A stretch of DNA of 64,000 nt from Takifugu bimaculatus (GCA_004026145.2 CP034983.1:10370658-10434657), one strand, 5' to 3'. Counted from the stretch's first letter, positions 23,301-34,000 are shown. Made by a program: numbers and translations. The notes: generated by a model from the sequence alone, not told the origin.

Positions 23301-25443
23301 GGTCCAGCCTCTGGATGGCGTGAATGTCGCCCGTGTTGTCGTCGATGGTGAAGGTGGTGCCGGCGCCCTCGCCCGTCAGGATGTACTTGATGGAGCCGTC
23401 CCCCTTGTCCATGTCCGAGTGCAGCTGTGGACAACACCAAGGACGCGTTAGTATTTAAGAGCTGTGCTGCAGCCTGCCAGCAGGGGGCGGTGCTCTGGGC
23501 GGAGCTGGAGGGACTAGAACAGCGAGAGCGAGTCGACGCCCCCTGTATTTACCAGGAACTCCTGCGTGGAAACGGACCTCTTTGTTTCTTTGTTTTTCAT
23601 CCCGATATCAGGAAGTCATTTGACCCAGCGGCGGTTCTCCGTGGGGGGTCCGTGGCTGTTTGTGCACCTTAATACCACCGCTAGGCGCGTAATCACCTTC
23701 CGCGGCTCGATTGTTGCCCTGCGGTGCAATCACAATCCCCGCGTGGCCTTTTCTAATGACGCCGGTCTGTAAACGTGCAATCGCTTTTGTGTGTGTATAT
23801 TATGGGCTGGCGTGATGAAAGCTGCCGTCAGAGTGGGATTAAACGGCTCGTCGACAGAAATCGCTCGGCCGCATCAAACAAAGCCTGATTTTCAGGCCTC
23901 CGCTTCGGCGTTCCGTTCCAAAGCAACCTCAGATTAAGAGGAAGTTGCTAACAGGTGACGGGCCGACGACTCCTGCGCTAATTAGTTGGAGAGTGTTCGA
24001 GTCCCAGTTGACTGGAAGAGAGACGCCGCTGCTGTTTCCAGTCTAATACAGTCAAAACACCGCAGTGCAACTTTCCTAATTCTGCTAATCTCCACAATCC
24101 TCGTCATCCCTGCGGCAGCCGCACGTTCAGCTTCTCCTCGGCGCCGCGCCGCCCTCGCCGGCGGCTCAGGCCGGGATCCGTGTTTTTAATCAACACCTCA
24201 TTGTGAGGTTCAGCCTGGCGTCTGCTAGCGATCTGTCTCGCAGCGCCTCTCCGCTCGGCCTCATCCACCTGCTCCTGCTCTGATCCTGGCTTTGTCCCCG
24301 AGCCAGAGAAAGGAGGAACGCTGTTACCCCTGATCTCGCCACGGCGTGGGGGGGCGGATTCCCCTCACCTCTGAAAGAGGCGGGCAGCTTAAAAAAGGAG
24401 CAAATGCTAAATGGAACTGATAAAAAAGCAGCGACTGGAAGGATTAATGTAAAGAACATAAGCCGAGGGCCTTCTGAGGCTCCCAGGACCGGTTCCTGTC
24501 CTTTGGCTCATTCTGAATTACAGTCCTCGGAATTCCCAAATATCAGATACTTTAGCATTCCAGAGCGTAAGGTGGGATCACATCATTTCCAACTTTTTAT
24601 GTATTTTGTGTGACTTTATTTGGGATGTGAAAGAAGGCAGAAGGTTAGCTGGGTTAGCTAGCGTCGTGGTTTACATGCTTGTTTATCGTACCTTACCGTT
24701 TAGATCTGTAATTAGCTTAATGTTCCAAGTGAGTAATGTATTTCTTTTGAGGGGTTTATTGTGTGTGGTCTCCGCTGATGATCCCTCCCTCGCAAAACTA
24801 TCGATCAAACGTCCGGGTCGCCCTGCTGACTCAGCAGTCAAAGCTCCGCCACCGGCTGTTGCTTGCTCGCCCGCTCCCTGTCGGAGCGCCGGACAGAGCG
24901 AAGGCTCGGATCGAGTCAATTAACTCGATCGCTGCTGTCTGGCTCCGGTTCAGAGTGGACAGAAGAGAAGCTGTTGGGGTGCATTCAAGGATTAAATTGT
25001 GTTGGGTTTTTTTTGGGAAAGTTTTCCCTCGTTGTTGCTTTAATGCAGGCGGCACAGCCGTGCGCGTCGGGCTGGAAACGCAGGTTCTGAACGCAGCAGC
25101 TCTAAACGCCGTTTTCCTCTGGAGGTGCAGCATCTCTCACATTAGGCAGCCAGAGCAGAAAGGTCACGCAGAAAAGCCGCCGCCTCTGAGGGCCACAGGA
25201 CACAACATGCACGTGCGTGTGATCGGCGCTGACCTTTCCAATATAGAGGGGTTCCAGTCCGGTGTACTCCTCCAGGACAAAGAACTGGTTCCACACCCAG
25301 CCTCGCTTCACCCTCCGCAGGAGCGGCGACCTTCCTGCCGCCGTCTCCTCCCCAGGGCTACCCAGAAGGCTGTGGGGCAGGAGGGACAGGACGCCGAGGA
25401 CAACAGTGAGCAGGAGGCTCCGAAGACGGAACCGGTGTCCCAT
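16785..25443 (-). CDS. cdh20: Cadherin-20 (type II classical cadherin), 11 coding exons
   Basis: Eleven exons with GT/AG borders join in frame (2,376 nt) into 791 residues; human CDH20 is about 801. Order: signal peptide (about 1-28), short propeptide ending in RVKR (44-47), five EC repeats from G48, membrane helix (about 606-627), cytoplasmic tail. W49 and W51 are the two swap-strand tryptophans of type II cadherins. Calcium motifs are LDRE 110-113, DINDN 145-149, MDRE 218-221, DINDN 254-258, DVDEPP 370-375, LDRE 440-443 and DVNDN 474-478. The tail keeps the membrane-proximal [17 protein letters not shown] (p120-type) and the distal SLSSLQS...[14 protein letters not shown] (beta-catenin-type) segments. 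It should mediate calcium-dependent homophilic adhesion in neural tissue. Introns run 78-1,809 bp, far smaller than in mammals. CDH7 is the closest alternative paralogue; the neighbouring rnf152, convergent as in human, favours CDH20. The 5' UTR is probably on upstream exons. Confidence 0.94.
17306..18062 (-). other. cdh20 intron between coding exons 10 and 11
   Basis: 757-bp intron, GTGAGT donor and CTCCAG acceptor on the minus strand. I see no element or gene inside. Confidence 0.85.
18063..18305 (-). CDS. cdh20: cdh20 coding exon 10: EC5 end and first half of TM helix
   Basis: 243 bp, phase 1 in and phase 1 out. It encodes the membrane-proximal extracellular part with the conserved [13 protein letters not shown] and [18 protein letters not shown]. 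It is 9 bp shorter than the 252 bp I expect for this exon in type II cadherins, because three residues are missing before TLTIRVCSC. The helix is split across exons 10 and 11. Confidence 0.94.
18488..18605 (-). CDS. cdh20: cdh20 coding exon 9: EC5 start
   Basis: 118 bp, starting [13 protein letters not shown] and ending with FTLRDNQ. Acceptor TCGCCCAG, donor [21 protein letters not shown] is highly family-specific. The intron to exon 10 (182 bp) carries a long C run on the minus strand just before its acceptor. Confidence 0.95.
18684..18805 (-). CDS. cdh20: cdh20 coding exon 8: EC4 end, DVNDN linker
   Basis: 122 bp, encoding [14 protein letters not shown], the calcium-binding DVNDNPP and [10 protein letters not shown]. 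The intron to exon 9 is only 78 bp, the shortest in the gene. Confidence 0.95.
19030..19166 (-). CDS. cdh20: cdh20 coding exon 7: EC4 core
   Basis: 137 bp; encodes [20 protein letters not shown] and [10 protein letters not shown], followed by ITVLAMEM. The Arg codon at its 5' border is split CG/A with exon 6. Acceptor GTCTGCAG, donor GTGAGT. Confidence 0.95.
19167..20205 (-). other. cdh20 intron between coding exons 6 and 7
   Basis: 1,039 bp. It contains three imperfect copies of a CCAGTA(G/C)AACCAGTTA-like word at about 20027-20102, with a C run after the first copy. No gene is seen. Confidence 0.8.
20206..20459 (-). CDS. cdh20: cdh20 coding exon 6: EC3 end and EC4 start
   Basis: 254 bp, encoding [18 protein letters not shown], the DVDEPP calcium linker and [12 protein letters not shown]. 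The length equals the usual 254 bp of this exon in type II cadherins. Donor GTGAGG. Confidence 0.96.
20598..20785 (-). CDS. cdh20: cdh20 coding exon 5: EC3 start
   Basis: 188 bp; encodes [20 protein letters not shown], then [14 protein letters not shown] and ends GIITVKK in phase 0. Acceptor TTCTACCTCAG, donor GTGCGA. The 188-bp size is the family standard. Confidence 0.96.
20786..21712 (-). other. cdh20 intron between coding exons 4 and 5
   Basis: 927 bp, donor GTAAGA. It contains a CTCF-like CCACTAGAGGGAGG at 20907-20920. No gene is seen. Confidence 0.8.
21713..21880 (-). CDS. cdh20: cdh20 coding exon 4: EC2 end
   Basis: 168 bp; encodes [12 protein letters not shown], the very conserved [20 protein letters not shown] and the DINDNPP linker. 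Acceptor CTGTCCACAG, donor GTAAGA. Confidence 0.96.
21881..22768 (-). other. cdh20 intron between coding exons 3 and 4
   Basis: 888-bp intron bounded by GTACGC and CCACAG. Nothing further is recognised. Confidence 0.8.
22769..22888 (-). CDS. cdh20: cdh20 coding exon 3: EC2 start
   Basis: 120 bp; encodes [20 protein letters not shown] and [18 protein letters not shown], a hallmark type II EC2 segment. It joins exon 2 and exon 4 through split Gly codons. Acceptor GTGCAG. Confidence 0.96.
23130..23424 (-). CDS. cdh20: cdh20 coding exon 2: EC1
   Basis: 295 bp, the standard size. It starts [16 protein letters not shown] and includes [24 protein letters not shown] and VPEMSQIG. Type II cadherins lack the HAV tripeptide, and none is present. 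Acceptor TGTCCACAG, donor GTAAGA. Confidence 0.96.
23425..25233 (-). other. cdh20 intron between coding exons 1 and 2
   Basis: 1,809 bp, the longest intron within the coding part. It holds a strong CTCF-like core at 23477-23489. No second gene is supported. Confidence 0.75.
23477..23489 (+). promoter_or_regulatory. CTCF-like core motif in a cdh20 intron
   Basis: TGCCAGCAGGGGGCGGTGCT around this position is a close match to the extended CTCF consensus, plus orientation. It is the best of the candidates in the window together with 48451. Confidence 0.45.
25234..25443 (-). CDS. cdh20: cdh20 coding exon 1: signal peptide, propeptide, EC1 A strand
   Basis: 210 bp. The ATG at 25441-25443 starts a hydrophobic signal peptide ([19 protein letters not shown]). 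A propeptide of only about 19 residues follows, ending in the furin-type RVKR. Then comes [15 protein letters not shown] with the two type II tryptophans. It ends LEPLYIGK in phase 0, donor GTCAGC. Just upstream on the minus strand a C-rich run followed by AAG/CCAG could be the acceptor of a 5' UTR intron. Confidence 0.93.
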
Positions 25444-25588
25444 CGTTGAACCTGGAGCTGGAGACTTGGGGTGGGGGGGGGGAGGAATATCTGCTGCTTC
25501 TCTCCTCTCTGGTTACTGTTTAAAACAGAAAATGGATAAATGAGTGGAGGAGAAAATTTGAGGTTCATCTGAAGGTCTGAAGAACATA

Positions 25589-25614
25589 ACACACACACAC
25601 ACACACACACACAC
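25589..25614. repeat. (AC)13 microsatellite
   Basis: Uninterrupted AC dinucleotides, about 150 bp upstream of the cdh20 start codon. Confidence 0.96.
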
Positions 25615-25629
25615 GGTCGGGGGGCCTGT

Positions 25630-26250
25630 GTGTGTGTTAAGGGATGGCGAGTTTAACCGATTCCCATGCGAATGCGACTGCACCGGTAAAATCGGGCCGC
25701 ATCGGATGTAATTTAGGGGTGAATTTGCGGCGCATCTCTTGTCGGCATCGGTAAATTCCGTGGTTAAATCGATTAAATGTGGATATCTTCTTCTATCTCT
25801 TCCCTGCCTCATGATGTTTCCGAGACGATCTGAAGGGGAAACCGGGAGCACGCTCAAAAAATAGGCGGCGAGGAGATATTTGATGCACCAAAGGAGACGC
25901 ACAAATCAAACGCGTGGCGATATTTTAGGGTTTTTTTAAAACACGTACGAACTTGTTACAAGTTACACAAACTGGAAGAAACCTGACGTGGGATGAGGAC
26001 CACAGCTAACTCAAACTGGATCACGTCACACGGGACCGAACCTCTTTGTCATGAAGCCGCATCCCTTTGAAATGACTGTTAAACCACGTTTTATCGCCAT
26101 AAGAAGGGCGTGGCATCGTATCGACGAGGGGTTCCACTGCGTCGTTAGTGCATCGCCCCGGTGGCTGCGTATCCAATCGGCCCCGGTGGCCGATACGCTG
26201 CACCTCCCTAGCGTGATATTTAGTATCACGGATCACCTGCACCCACAACT
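25630..26250. mobile_element. Possible degenerate DNA transposon
   Basis: The stretch begins with GGGATGGCGAGTTTAACCGATTC and repeatedly carries GCATCG / ATCGATT / CGATACG words. Near its end is the palindrome CGTGATATTTAGTATCACG (about 26211-26229). This resembles the style of non-autonomous hAT-like elements of fish. No clean terminal repeats or target duplication could be delimited. Confidence 0.25.
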
Positions 26251-26360
26251 TCATCAGCTACTGATCTCTTTGATTATCTGCATGGCCAGAGTAACTTATT
26301 CTTTTTGTCTGCACTGGGAGGGGGTGGCAGCATCTTTGTGATTGTGCTGAGGGGGTTCTC

Positions 26361-26400
26361 AGTGGTGGTGGGGGTGGGGGTGGGGGTGGGGGGGGGGGGC
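26361..26400 (+). repeat. G-rich run with quadruplex potential
   Basis: GGTGGTGGGGGTGGGGGTGG-like sequence ending in a 12-G run gives at least four G-tracts separated by single T residues. It is a textbook G-quadruplex pattern on the plus strand. Confidence 0.8.
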
Positions 26401-27840
26401 TGTTGGCAAGAGGGCAGCAAAGTTTTTGGCTCAAAGAAAGAAAATCAGAAGAATGAGAGACTGTTTACTCCATTATGCTTTGTAAGAGCTCATTGTGCCT
26501 CTGAAGCTGCAGAATCAGTTAATCTTTGTTGAAGAGGCACAAAAGGCAGTAAATGGTGGGGGGGGGCGGTGGGGGGGGGGGGGGGTCTGCTGTCGGCTGA
26601 ACCCCTGCTTAGAGCCTCTTGGCAGGATGGCTGACACTTGACCCCTCTGCTCCCCTTTTTTTCAGCCATTATGAAGTAAAATTAGCTCCCGGTTCTTTGC
26701 TTCCTCTCTCTGGCCCCGCCCCCTCAAAAGGTCACAGCTTGTGCCCCAGCGTTTTGTCGCCCCTAACGAGTTGACGCGCCACATCAGAACATCCTGCCCT
26801 CCTCTTAGTTTCCTTTGTGCTGGTCTGGCAGCGTTTCGGCTGGTTAAGAGGGGGAAAAAGCAGCTGCCGTTCATCTTGTAAAAGGATGTGAATGATGACG
26901 GGATGAGGAGCAATCGCACGGAAAAGCTCAAGATGGAGACGGATGCTCCCATCGGGATTTAGGAGCAGAGGGAAATGGAACCTGGAGGTCGAGAGGAGAA
27001 TTTAGAGCAGGCACACCGGCGTGAGGACCCCATTTCTGAAGTTCTCCTCTTAAAAACCTGAAAACGAAGCCAGCGGGAGCAGCTGGCGTGACTCAACCAT
27101 CGGCCGAGTTCTCGCATCATCCGACTCGGAGTCCACCTGCTGCTCTATTATCTCTCCGACAACAGACCGCTGCCTCAAACTGGTCACCAGTCGGAATTCC
27201 ACTGTTCCGTGGAAGGGAAATGCACCTGAGTGGGCGGCGGTTTAACCATTATTACTATTATTTTTCTTTTCTTCATCCCCGTGTGAGGATCTGAGCAAAT
27301 ACCGAGCCTTCAACTGCTCCAACAGGAGGGCAAAATCACCTGTGTTACGCCGCACACCTGACCCAGACCCCTGGACCCCCCCCATCCCATCCATGGTCGT
27401 CCGGGTGGTCTCGGTTTGTGGCGCCGCCCGTTTGACTGTGATGTTCGGCATTATGGATTGTTAATTTCACAGTGGTCGTGTCTGAGCTGCTCCCGCTCGG
27501 GATAAAAACCTTTTCACTAAAATGGGCGGACCCGTGGAAGAGCGGGTCCCCCCCACCACGGTGCACCCCCAAAAAAAAAAAAACGTCACGGCCAATTTGT
27601 TAACTGCAATTGATTTTACACGGTGGGAAAGTGACTCAACATCGCCTCAACCGCTGCACATCGGAAGGTTAAACTCCTGAAAGCCTGAGCTCCATCCCGG
27701 GATGCTGGGTTGGAACCCACCACCTTCACCCCGAGGTTTTACTGCTATTTTAAAATGATGCTAACATTAGGGGGGAAATGTTGCCGGAACCCCGGAGAGT
27801 TTGTCAACGTCCCAGATTAAACGTGTTCCAACGATCCCCC

Positions 27841-27891
27841 AGATGTCCGTCCCTGGTCCAGATGTCCGTCCCTGGTCCGGATGTCCGTCCG
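27841..27891. repeat. 19-bp tandem repeat, ~3 copies
   Basis: AGATGTCCGTCCCTGGTCC is repeated, with one G/A change, two and a half times. Confidence 0.85.
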
Positions 27892-30800
27892 ACGTCTCCG
27901 CACTTTTGAAGTTGCAGCAGAATTTGCGGAATTGTGTATCAACAGGTCACAAATGGAACAAATCACAACTTTTCTTTGATCATCAAAGACCAAACTCAAG
28001 ATGGAGTTCAGAAGCCTCCTGAAAGTCCGGATCTCTTCTTACCTGTTGCCTCCCGTCTCGTCTTCCTCTCTTTTCCACACACGTCCCTGCGTCCTCTCTC
28101 GCTCTTCCAGGCTAAATCTCTCCCTACGCTGCCTCCGCACTCTTCACCCCTCAGTGTTGGAGTGTGGGGGTGGGGGGTGGCGTAAGAGCTGAAGGACCAA
28201 TTGTTGGTCTCTTTAACATCAGGACAGCCTCCTTCCCCGGGTCCAACCATCCACAAATCCTGATGCAACCAGAGGGCCCCCGGGGGGAGGTGAGGTGGGG
28301 GGGGAGGAATGTCCAAATGAGACTGCAGAAGTTAGAATCCTGACTTTCTCCCCTCAGAATACTTAGTTTTCCTTTCTCATGTCCCTCGTGTGTGATTCCC
28401 TCCATCGGGGGGGGTTCAGTCATGTGAAGTTGAGGTTGTTCAACAAACTGTTGAACCGGCAGAATCCAGCAAGGTTTTGGTCTAAATCCCAACTGTGGAT
28501 GGGGGGGGGGTTGCTCTCTTTCAGCCGCCCGACGACCCGTCGACTCTCCTTAATCTTCCTGACAGATTAATTTGCCTGTTTTTCAGCTCTAACGTGCAGA
28601 CGAAGGCTGTTGTCACCCACCGAGCCAGATGGTCAAAAGGTTGCACTCCTCTATCCTTCACTATCTGTTTTCTCCTTCGCCCACTCTGTCCTTTTCACTG
28701 CGTCTTCTTTCTCCCTTGGCAGCTCATTCTTCTCCCCCCCCCCACTGCCCTCCCCTCTGTCTTTGTCTCTTTGAAGACCTGACTGGTTAGCGCCACAGTC
28801 AGTCTGTCAGCACAGGCCTGACTGGACCCCCAGAAAACAGAGTTGGGGGGCCTCCTTCTCTTCTGTGGCTCTTTGAGAGCCACCTTCCATCATTGTGGCC
28901 GGGGCGGGGGGATAATTGGCAGAACAAATTGAAGCTGCAGTGCGTGTGGAGGTCCTTGTGGATCCCGCCACAATAGCTCGGATCCGCCGTAGAAATAGAT
29001 TTGCTACAGTCGCGCTCTGCACATCTCTGGACTTTGGCGTGCGGCGTGTTGCAGGGACACGGTGCTTTCACGCATTAGATCATCGATGGCGGCCTACAAA
29101 AGGCCGGGGTTGAGGTCGGGCTTTTAGGTTGTCCAGCAGATTTTATCGGGGAAGCAAATTTCATGGGTGTTAGAGCTCAAGACCCCCGGAGGATTTATCC
29201 CTGCTGTAACCAGCCATTATCACCTGTTAGCGATTAGCATCCAGGATTCGATAGAGCGCACGGCGCCAACCTGCATGGACGTAGACACTGTTTACATCTG
29301 GCGCTGCTTGAATTTAAAACGTGAAGCACTTATTTAATCTACATCAGAATATTTAGACGTGAAGAAGTGTGCGCGGCATTCTCTTTTGAACCATTAAACA
29401 TTTGTCAAAGTTGAGATTTAAGTAAGATTTAACTTCCATTTCAGCCGGTTTGCGCCTTTCTAGATAAAATAACCTCTTTAAGGCTGCTGCAAACTCGCCT
29501 GCTAATTAAAAATAACATTCCGGGTGACTGTATAAGACGATCAGAGGCACGCTGGAGGTGGCGTCGGGCCTCGTTCGCCCTCACAACAGCCGTCAGGCGG
29601 ATTAACCTGAGCAGGATTCCGGTGTTCTCTTCAGGGAGAAGCTTGAAACGGTTCGGCTTCATCAGCAGCAGACGACAGAGATCAGAGGAGGAGCTCTGCC
29701 TCGACACAAAGAGCTCGTTGTCGTGTAAAATCATCTCTGATTATTTTTTTTATTTTTTTTTTACCCACGAATTGAGACAAAAGGAAAATTAGCCGGGGAA
29801 CCTGCAAACACGGAGCACCTTCACGGCTGAGATGGTAACCTTTGCAGTCATTGGTGGCGAACGAGGCAGAGCGGAGAAAAGGCTTTAATTGTAAGATGTT
29901 TTGTCACGGGGTCGAGAGAGCGGCCCGTGACATTAACTGCCTGACTCGGCATCATCTGGCTCCTTCAAGATCTCATTTTCACCGGCGACCTTTTCACCGT
30001 GATCCCGGCTCCCCCGGCGCCCGCGCTCTTTATGCCACCTCGGCCGAGCTTTGACTTTGGCTTTGCCGTGTTAAACTTTGCGGCGCCGCTCCGCGGAGAC
30101 GGCGTGGTTCGGATAAAAGCTTCCCCGGGCTGTTTGATGCAGCGCTCCGGCGGGGATAGACAGGGACTTGGTCTTAATGAGGTGACAGAAGTGGAGGAGT
30201 CGTGGGGGCCCCCGAGCAGCAGGACCACAAACCTCAGGAGCAGAGCGTACCAGCCTCTGCTACCCCCCCCCCCGCCCCCCCTGTCAGTCCTAATAACCGG
30301 TCTTTGCTTAACTCTTAGATCCTCTGTTGAAACCTAAATGAAAGAGGGAAGTTCTCCGCAGAACCTAAGTGACAACACATGTCCTGCAGGGCGTCTGCAG
30401 GTACTGGAGCAGTGCCCCCCCCCCCTCCCCCCCCGTGGGTCGCGACCTCTGCTGGCGTGCTCCCGCTGCTGACTGATGGTTAGGACCCGACCTTGCGTTG
30501 TCACCAGCAGCGTTTTTAAAGTGACTCCGGAGAAGCTGGATCAATGCGGCTTCCATACGATCACCTGAGGGAGAGAGCGTTTGGAACCTTTAATCGGACT
30601 GCAGCAGCTGGGGGTCGTGTTCCGCTCACACGTGCGCACGTATCGGCGGCTTTGGTGTGTGCGCCTGGCTGTTGGCGCTGACGCTCCGTTACATCGCTGG
30701 TATGGGCCTGCGTAGGCGACCACGGCCAGACGGAAACAACCGGGCTGGTTTCTGAGTATTTGTGGTCTCACGCCGGTCCAGTGATCAGTGGAGACTCTTG

Positions 30801-31297
30801 TCAATGCTCTCCCCCAGCCACCAGAACACGAAGCCAGCAGAACCGGACCCGTCTTCACCTGGAGCCTGGCTCAAGGTCTTCGGTCAAAACGGTGCATTTC
30901 AGCTTTTCCCTTTTTTTCCCCCCCGTCACCTTTCAACTGAAAACTTCAAAAGATCCATTTATTTGAAAAGATCTGAGATGCCCAACTCTTTGCTTTGCCG
31001 CCGTCTTGCGTCTTTCAAAGACTCTGAGGTCAAAAGAAACTCCGACTCCACAAGGTTAAATCCGTTTTTCTTGCCTGTGCATTTACAGCACTTCAGTTTG
31101 AAGACCTGGGTTTTAGCGAGGTGTTGGTCGGGGTTTGCTTTGCTGTGTGGTTTTAATGTGGTTTTCTAGGCAGTCGTGGGAGTACATGGTGGAAGGAGGC
31201 CGGCATTTGTGAAAATGAATAATCCTATTATGACAAACAAGATATAGTTGAAGATAGGCAAGTTGGCAATTGAGAAAGTGTTTAAATGCGGAGGACG

Positions 31298-31310
31298 CCA
31301 CTAGGGGGCG
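31298..31310 (+). promoter_or_regulatory. CTCF-like core motif
   Basis: CCACTAGGGGGCG matches the CTCF core consensus exactly, plus orientation. Confidence 0.4.
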
Positions 31311-31946
31311 TTATGAGCAATCTTCACTTTAAGCTCGACAAAATTAATTTTCTTTATATCTAAGTTTGAGGGGTTCCTCTCACCACCAGCTGATCATGCC
31401 GCTGCTCCAGCACCAAACCAGGTGGATTTTGATTTGAGGAGCTAAAGGTTGAGTTTTGTGTCTGCTTTAACCCTATTTATTAGTGTTTGGGTCCAGACGG
31501 GCCGACCTGGGATCCTCTTTGACTTCTTCATCTGCAGAGTTTAGCACCCAAACAGTCAGACTTTTATGAAACTGACAAAACTGTCTCGAGTGAGCGGAAA
31601 CAGGGCAGCGCTCCCAAAGTGCGGATTGTTTTCACCGCTGCAGATGCTATTAATTTTTCAGGCTGCGTGACAGAAAGTGTCAAAATGTGTCCCACTTTGT
31701 AAACGATACTGCTTAATCGCTAATAAACTGCAGTTTAAACGCCCAAGGTGTTGAAACCCAGAAAAGACACACTACGGCTTTGGATTGGAGTTCTTTGATG
31801 TCTCTTTGTTGAACGTCCACTGTCCTGCTGTCCACTGTCCCCCAAAATCAAAAACATTTGATCGCCGATTTGCTGATTCCAGTTTTACATCAAAGGACAA
31901 AAGAGTTTAAAGACGATGGGAACTGAAGACAAAGAGACTAATGTGG

Positions 31947-32043
31947 GGCCCCGAGGACGGGGTAGCGGCCCCGAGGACGGGGGTAGCGGCCCCGAGGACG
32001 GGGTAGCGGTCCCGAGGACGGGGTAGTGGACCCGAGGACGGGT
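31947..32043. repeat. 20-bp tandem repeat, 5 copies
   Basis: Units of the form CCCCGAGGACGGGGTAGCGG (19-21 bp). Within each unit CCCCG and CGGGG are inverted around AGGA, so every copy could form a short hairpin. Confidence 0.9.
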
Positions 32044-32578
32044 TATAACAGATTATATTTTAATGGAGATGAACTGAACTGAACTCCACCATCTCCACGA
32101 CAGTCGTCTTCAGCTGAAGTTGTGGCTGCTTCAGGTACCTGAGGCAGGTGTGACCTCATGAGCTTCAGTGTCGCAGCCCCGCCCCTGTTGCACCCCAGGA
32201 GGTCTCCAGATTTCCCTGCAGCTCATTTTCTGAACCATGAAGTCACCAGATGCTTCTGGATACCTGTAGAGGCTAATGTGTGTTTAGCGCTTTTCCTCTC
32301 ACGCTACCTTTTGTGAGGTCGCCCGTTATGGAAGTGAAAGGCTTCAGGGATGCAGTAAAATCAAGAAAGATCTTCTTTCTCTTCCTGTTTTTCCAGCTTG
32401 TCATCTCAGCTTTTCATCTGCAGCCTGTTAGATCTCATTACGCCGCCTTTTCAACAGGCCACATTCAACATGTTCTGGGTACACAGAGCCATTGTTAGCC
32501 CTCCGCCCAGAACAGAAGGTGTGGGATCTGATTACAGTAATGATCTGTTCAGAACACTCTGACAGCTCCTCAGGCTGG

Positions 32579-32582
<4 letters not shown>

Positions 32583-32609
<27 letters not shown>
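32583..32609. repeat. (CA)13 microsatellite
   Basis: Uninterrupted CA dinucleotides. Confidence 0.95.
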
Positions 32610-33829
32610 CACAGATTAGAGACGTGTCTCCTTTCAGATGGAGAAACCAGAGGTTTTCCAGTAACCACAGACTTGGATCTGAGGTGATCGGCTCAGCTGA
32701 GGTCCGAGCTTCACTCCATGTAATCCACACCTCAGCTCTCATGTGCGTCCACCTAAATGGATCACAGACCTTAAACTCACTTTAAATGAGGATCAAAAAC
32801 GTCGCTGTCAGGTTTGATGTTGATATAATGGTAACCAGTTAGCTGCAGCTTACTTATAAATTAGCAGATGTTTTCCTTAAATGTCCTCTGGTACCGGTGA
32901 CCCTTTTTGTCCAGGCAGAAGAAACACTAAAGAAAACCCAAATAACATTGACGCAATAACAAAATTACATCCAATTTATTCTGTTGGGTGCTCATTTTAG
33001 TCAACAGGATTGTCACTTCTGACAAATTATTTTAAGTTTTATCAAAACCACCACTGTCAGATTCTTGTTTTTTTTCTAAGATCCTTAGGGCCCTTAAATA
33101 CTTATTAGGTTCAGGTCAACTGTGAATTAATAGTGAATTAATAAGTAATACAGCGTGATTAAATCACAAATCCTGCTTGACACCAGCTCATTCGTTTAGA
33201 CGATCTTTTATATCACTCTGCTTGGCCCCGCCCCCGGCCTGGCTCTGGCCCCGCCCCCGCCCCGCCCCTCAGCTCCACTGCCCATTAGCTACGTGTGACA
33301 TGTTGCACAATTTAAAAAAAAAAAATCTATCAATTTGTCACAAAAATGAATCAAGCGGAGGAATCAGACACCAAACACAACCCGAGCTGATATTTTCATG
33401 TACTTATTCAATAATTGATGGAGCTGCACTTTAATTACCTGGTGTCTGGTCTGGGGTTGTGATCAGGTTCCTCCCGATAAAATCTCTGGACAAACCTGTC
33501 AGAGTCTCTGACTGTTGTCTGTTGACTGTGGAAAGCTCTGGTGACCTTTCTATAAACACTACAAGAGAACCAATAGCAGAAGGCCTGGTTGAGTCAGAGG
33601 GACAACAGAAGAGGCTCGTTTGTGCCGAGCATGAAACGGATTTTCAGTTCAGAGCTCACGTGGGCAGAGAAACGTGTGTTTTAGTAAACGGTGGAGGATA
33701 ATAAAAACCCTGCTGAGGAGCAGGAGGAGGAACATTGATGTGACGCCCCCTCGGAAGGTGCCGGACAAATGAAAGAAACCAGCGATGACGGCAAGTTGAG
33801 TCACAGCTGTAGGTGATTGGTCGCCTCCT

Positions 33830-34000
33830 AATTGTCTGGCTTTGGTCAAATCTAATGCGGATTCACAACGTAATTACCGCGCATTTATCCCCACAACTCG
33901 CCGAGAACTAATCTGCGCTCGGCAGCCAGAACCCAAAATAATGAAATTAATTAGGAGCATTAAAGCTAAACTGCCAGGGAAAGGTAAAAAGTAATTATCT
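33830..34000. promoter_or_regulatory. AT-rich homeodomain-site cluster, candidate conserved element
   Basis: Closely spaced TAATTGT, GTAATTACC, AATGAAATTAATTAGG and AAGTAATTATC words lie in otherwise unique sequence. This resembles developmental enhancers, but conservation cannot be tested here. Confidence 0.25.
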
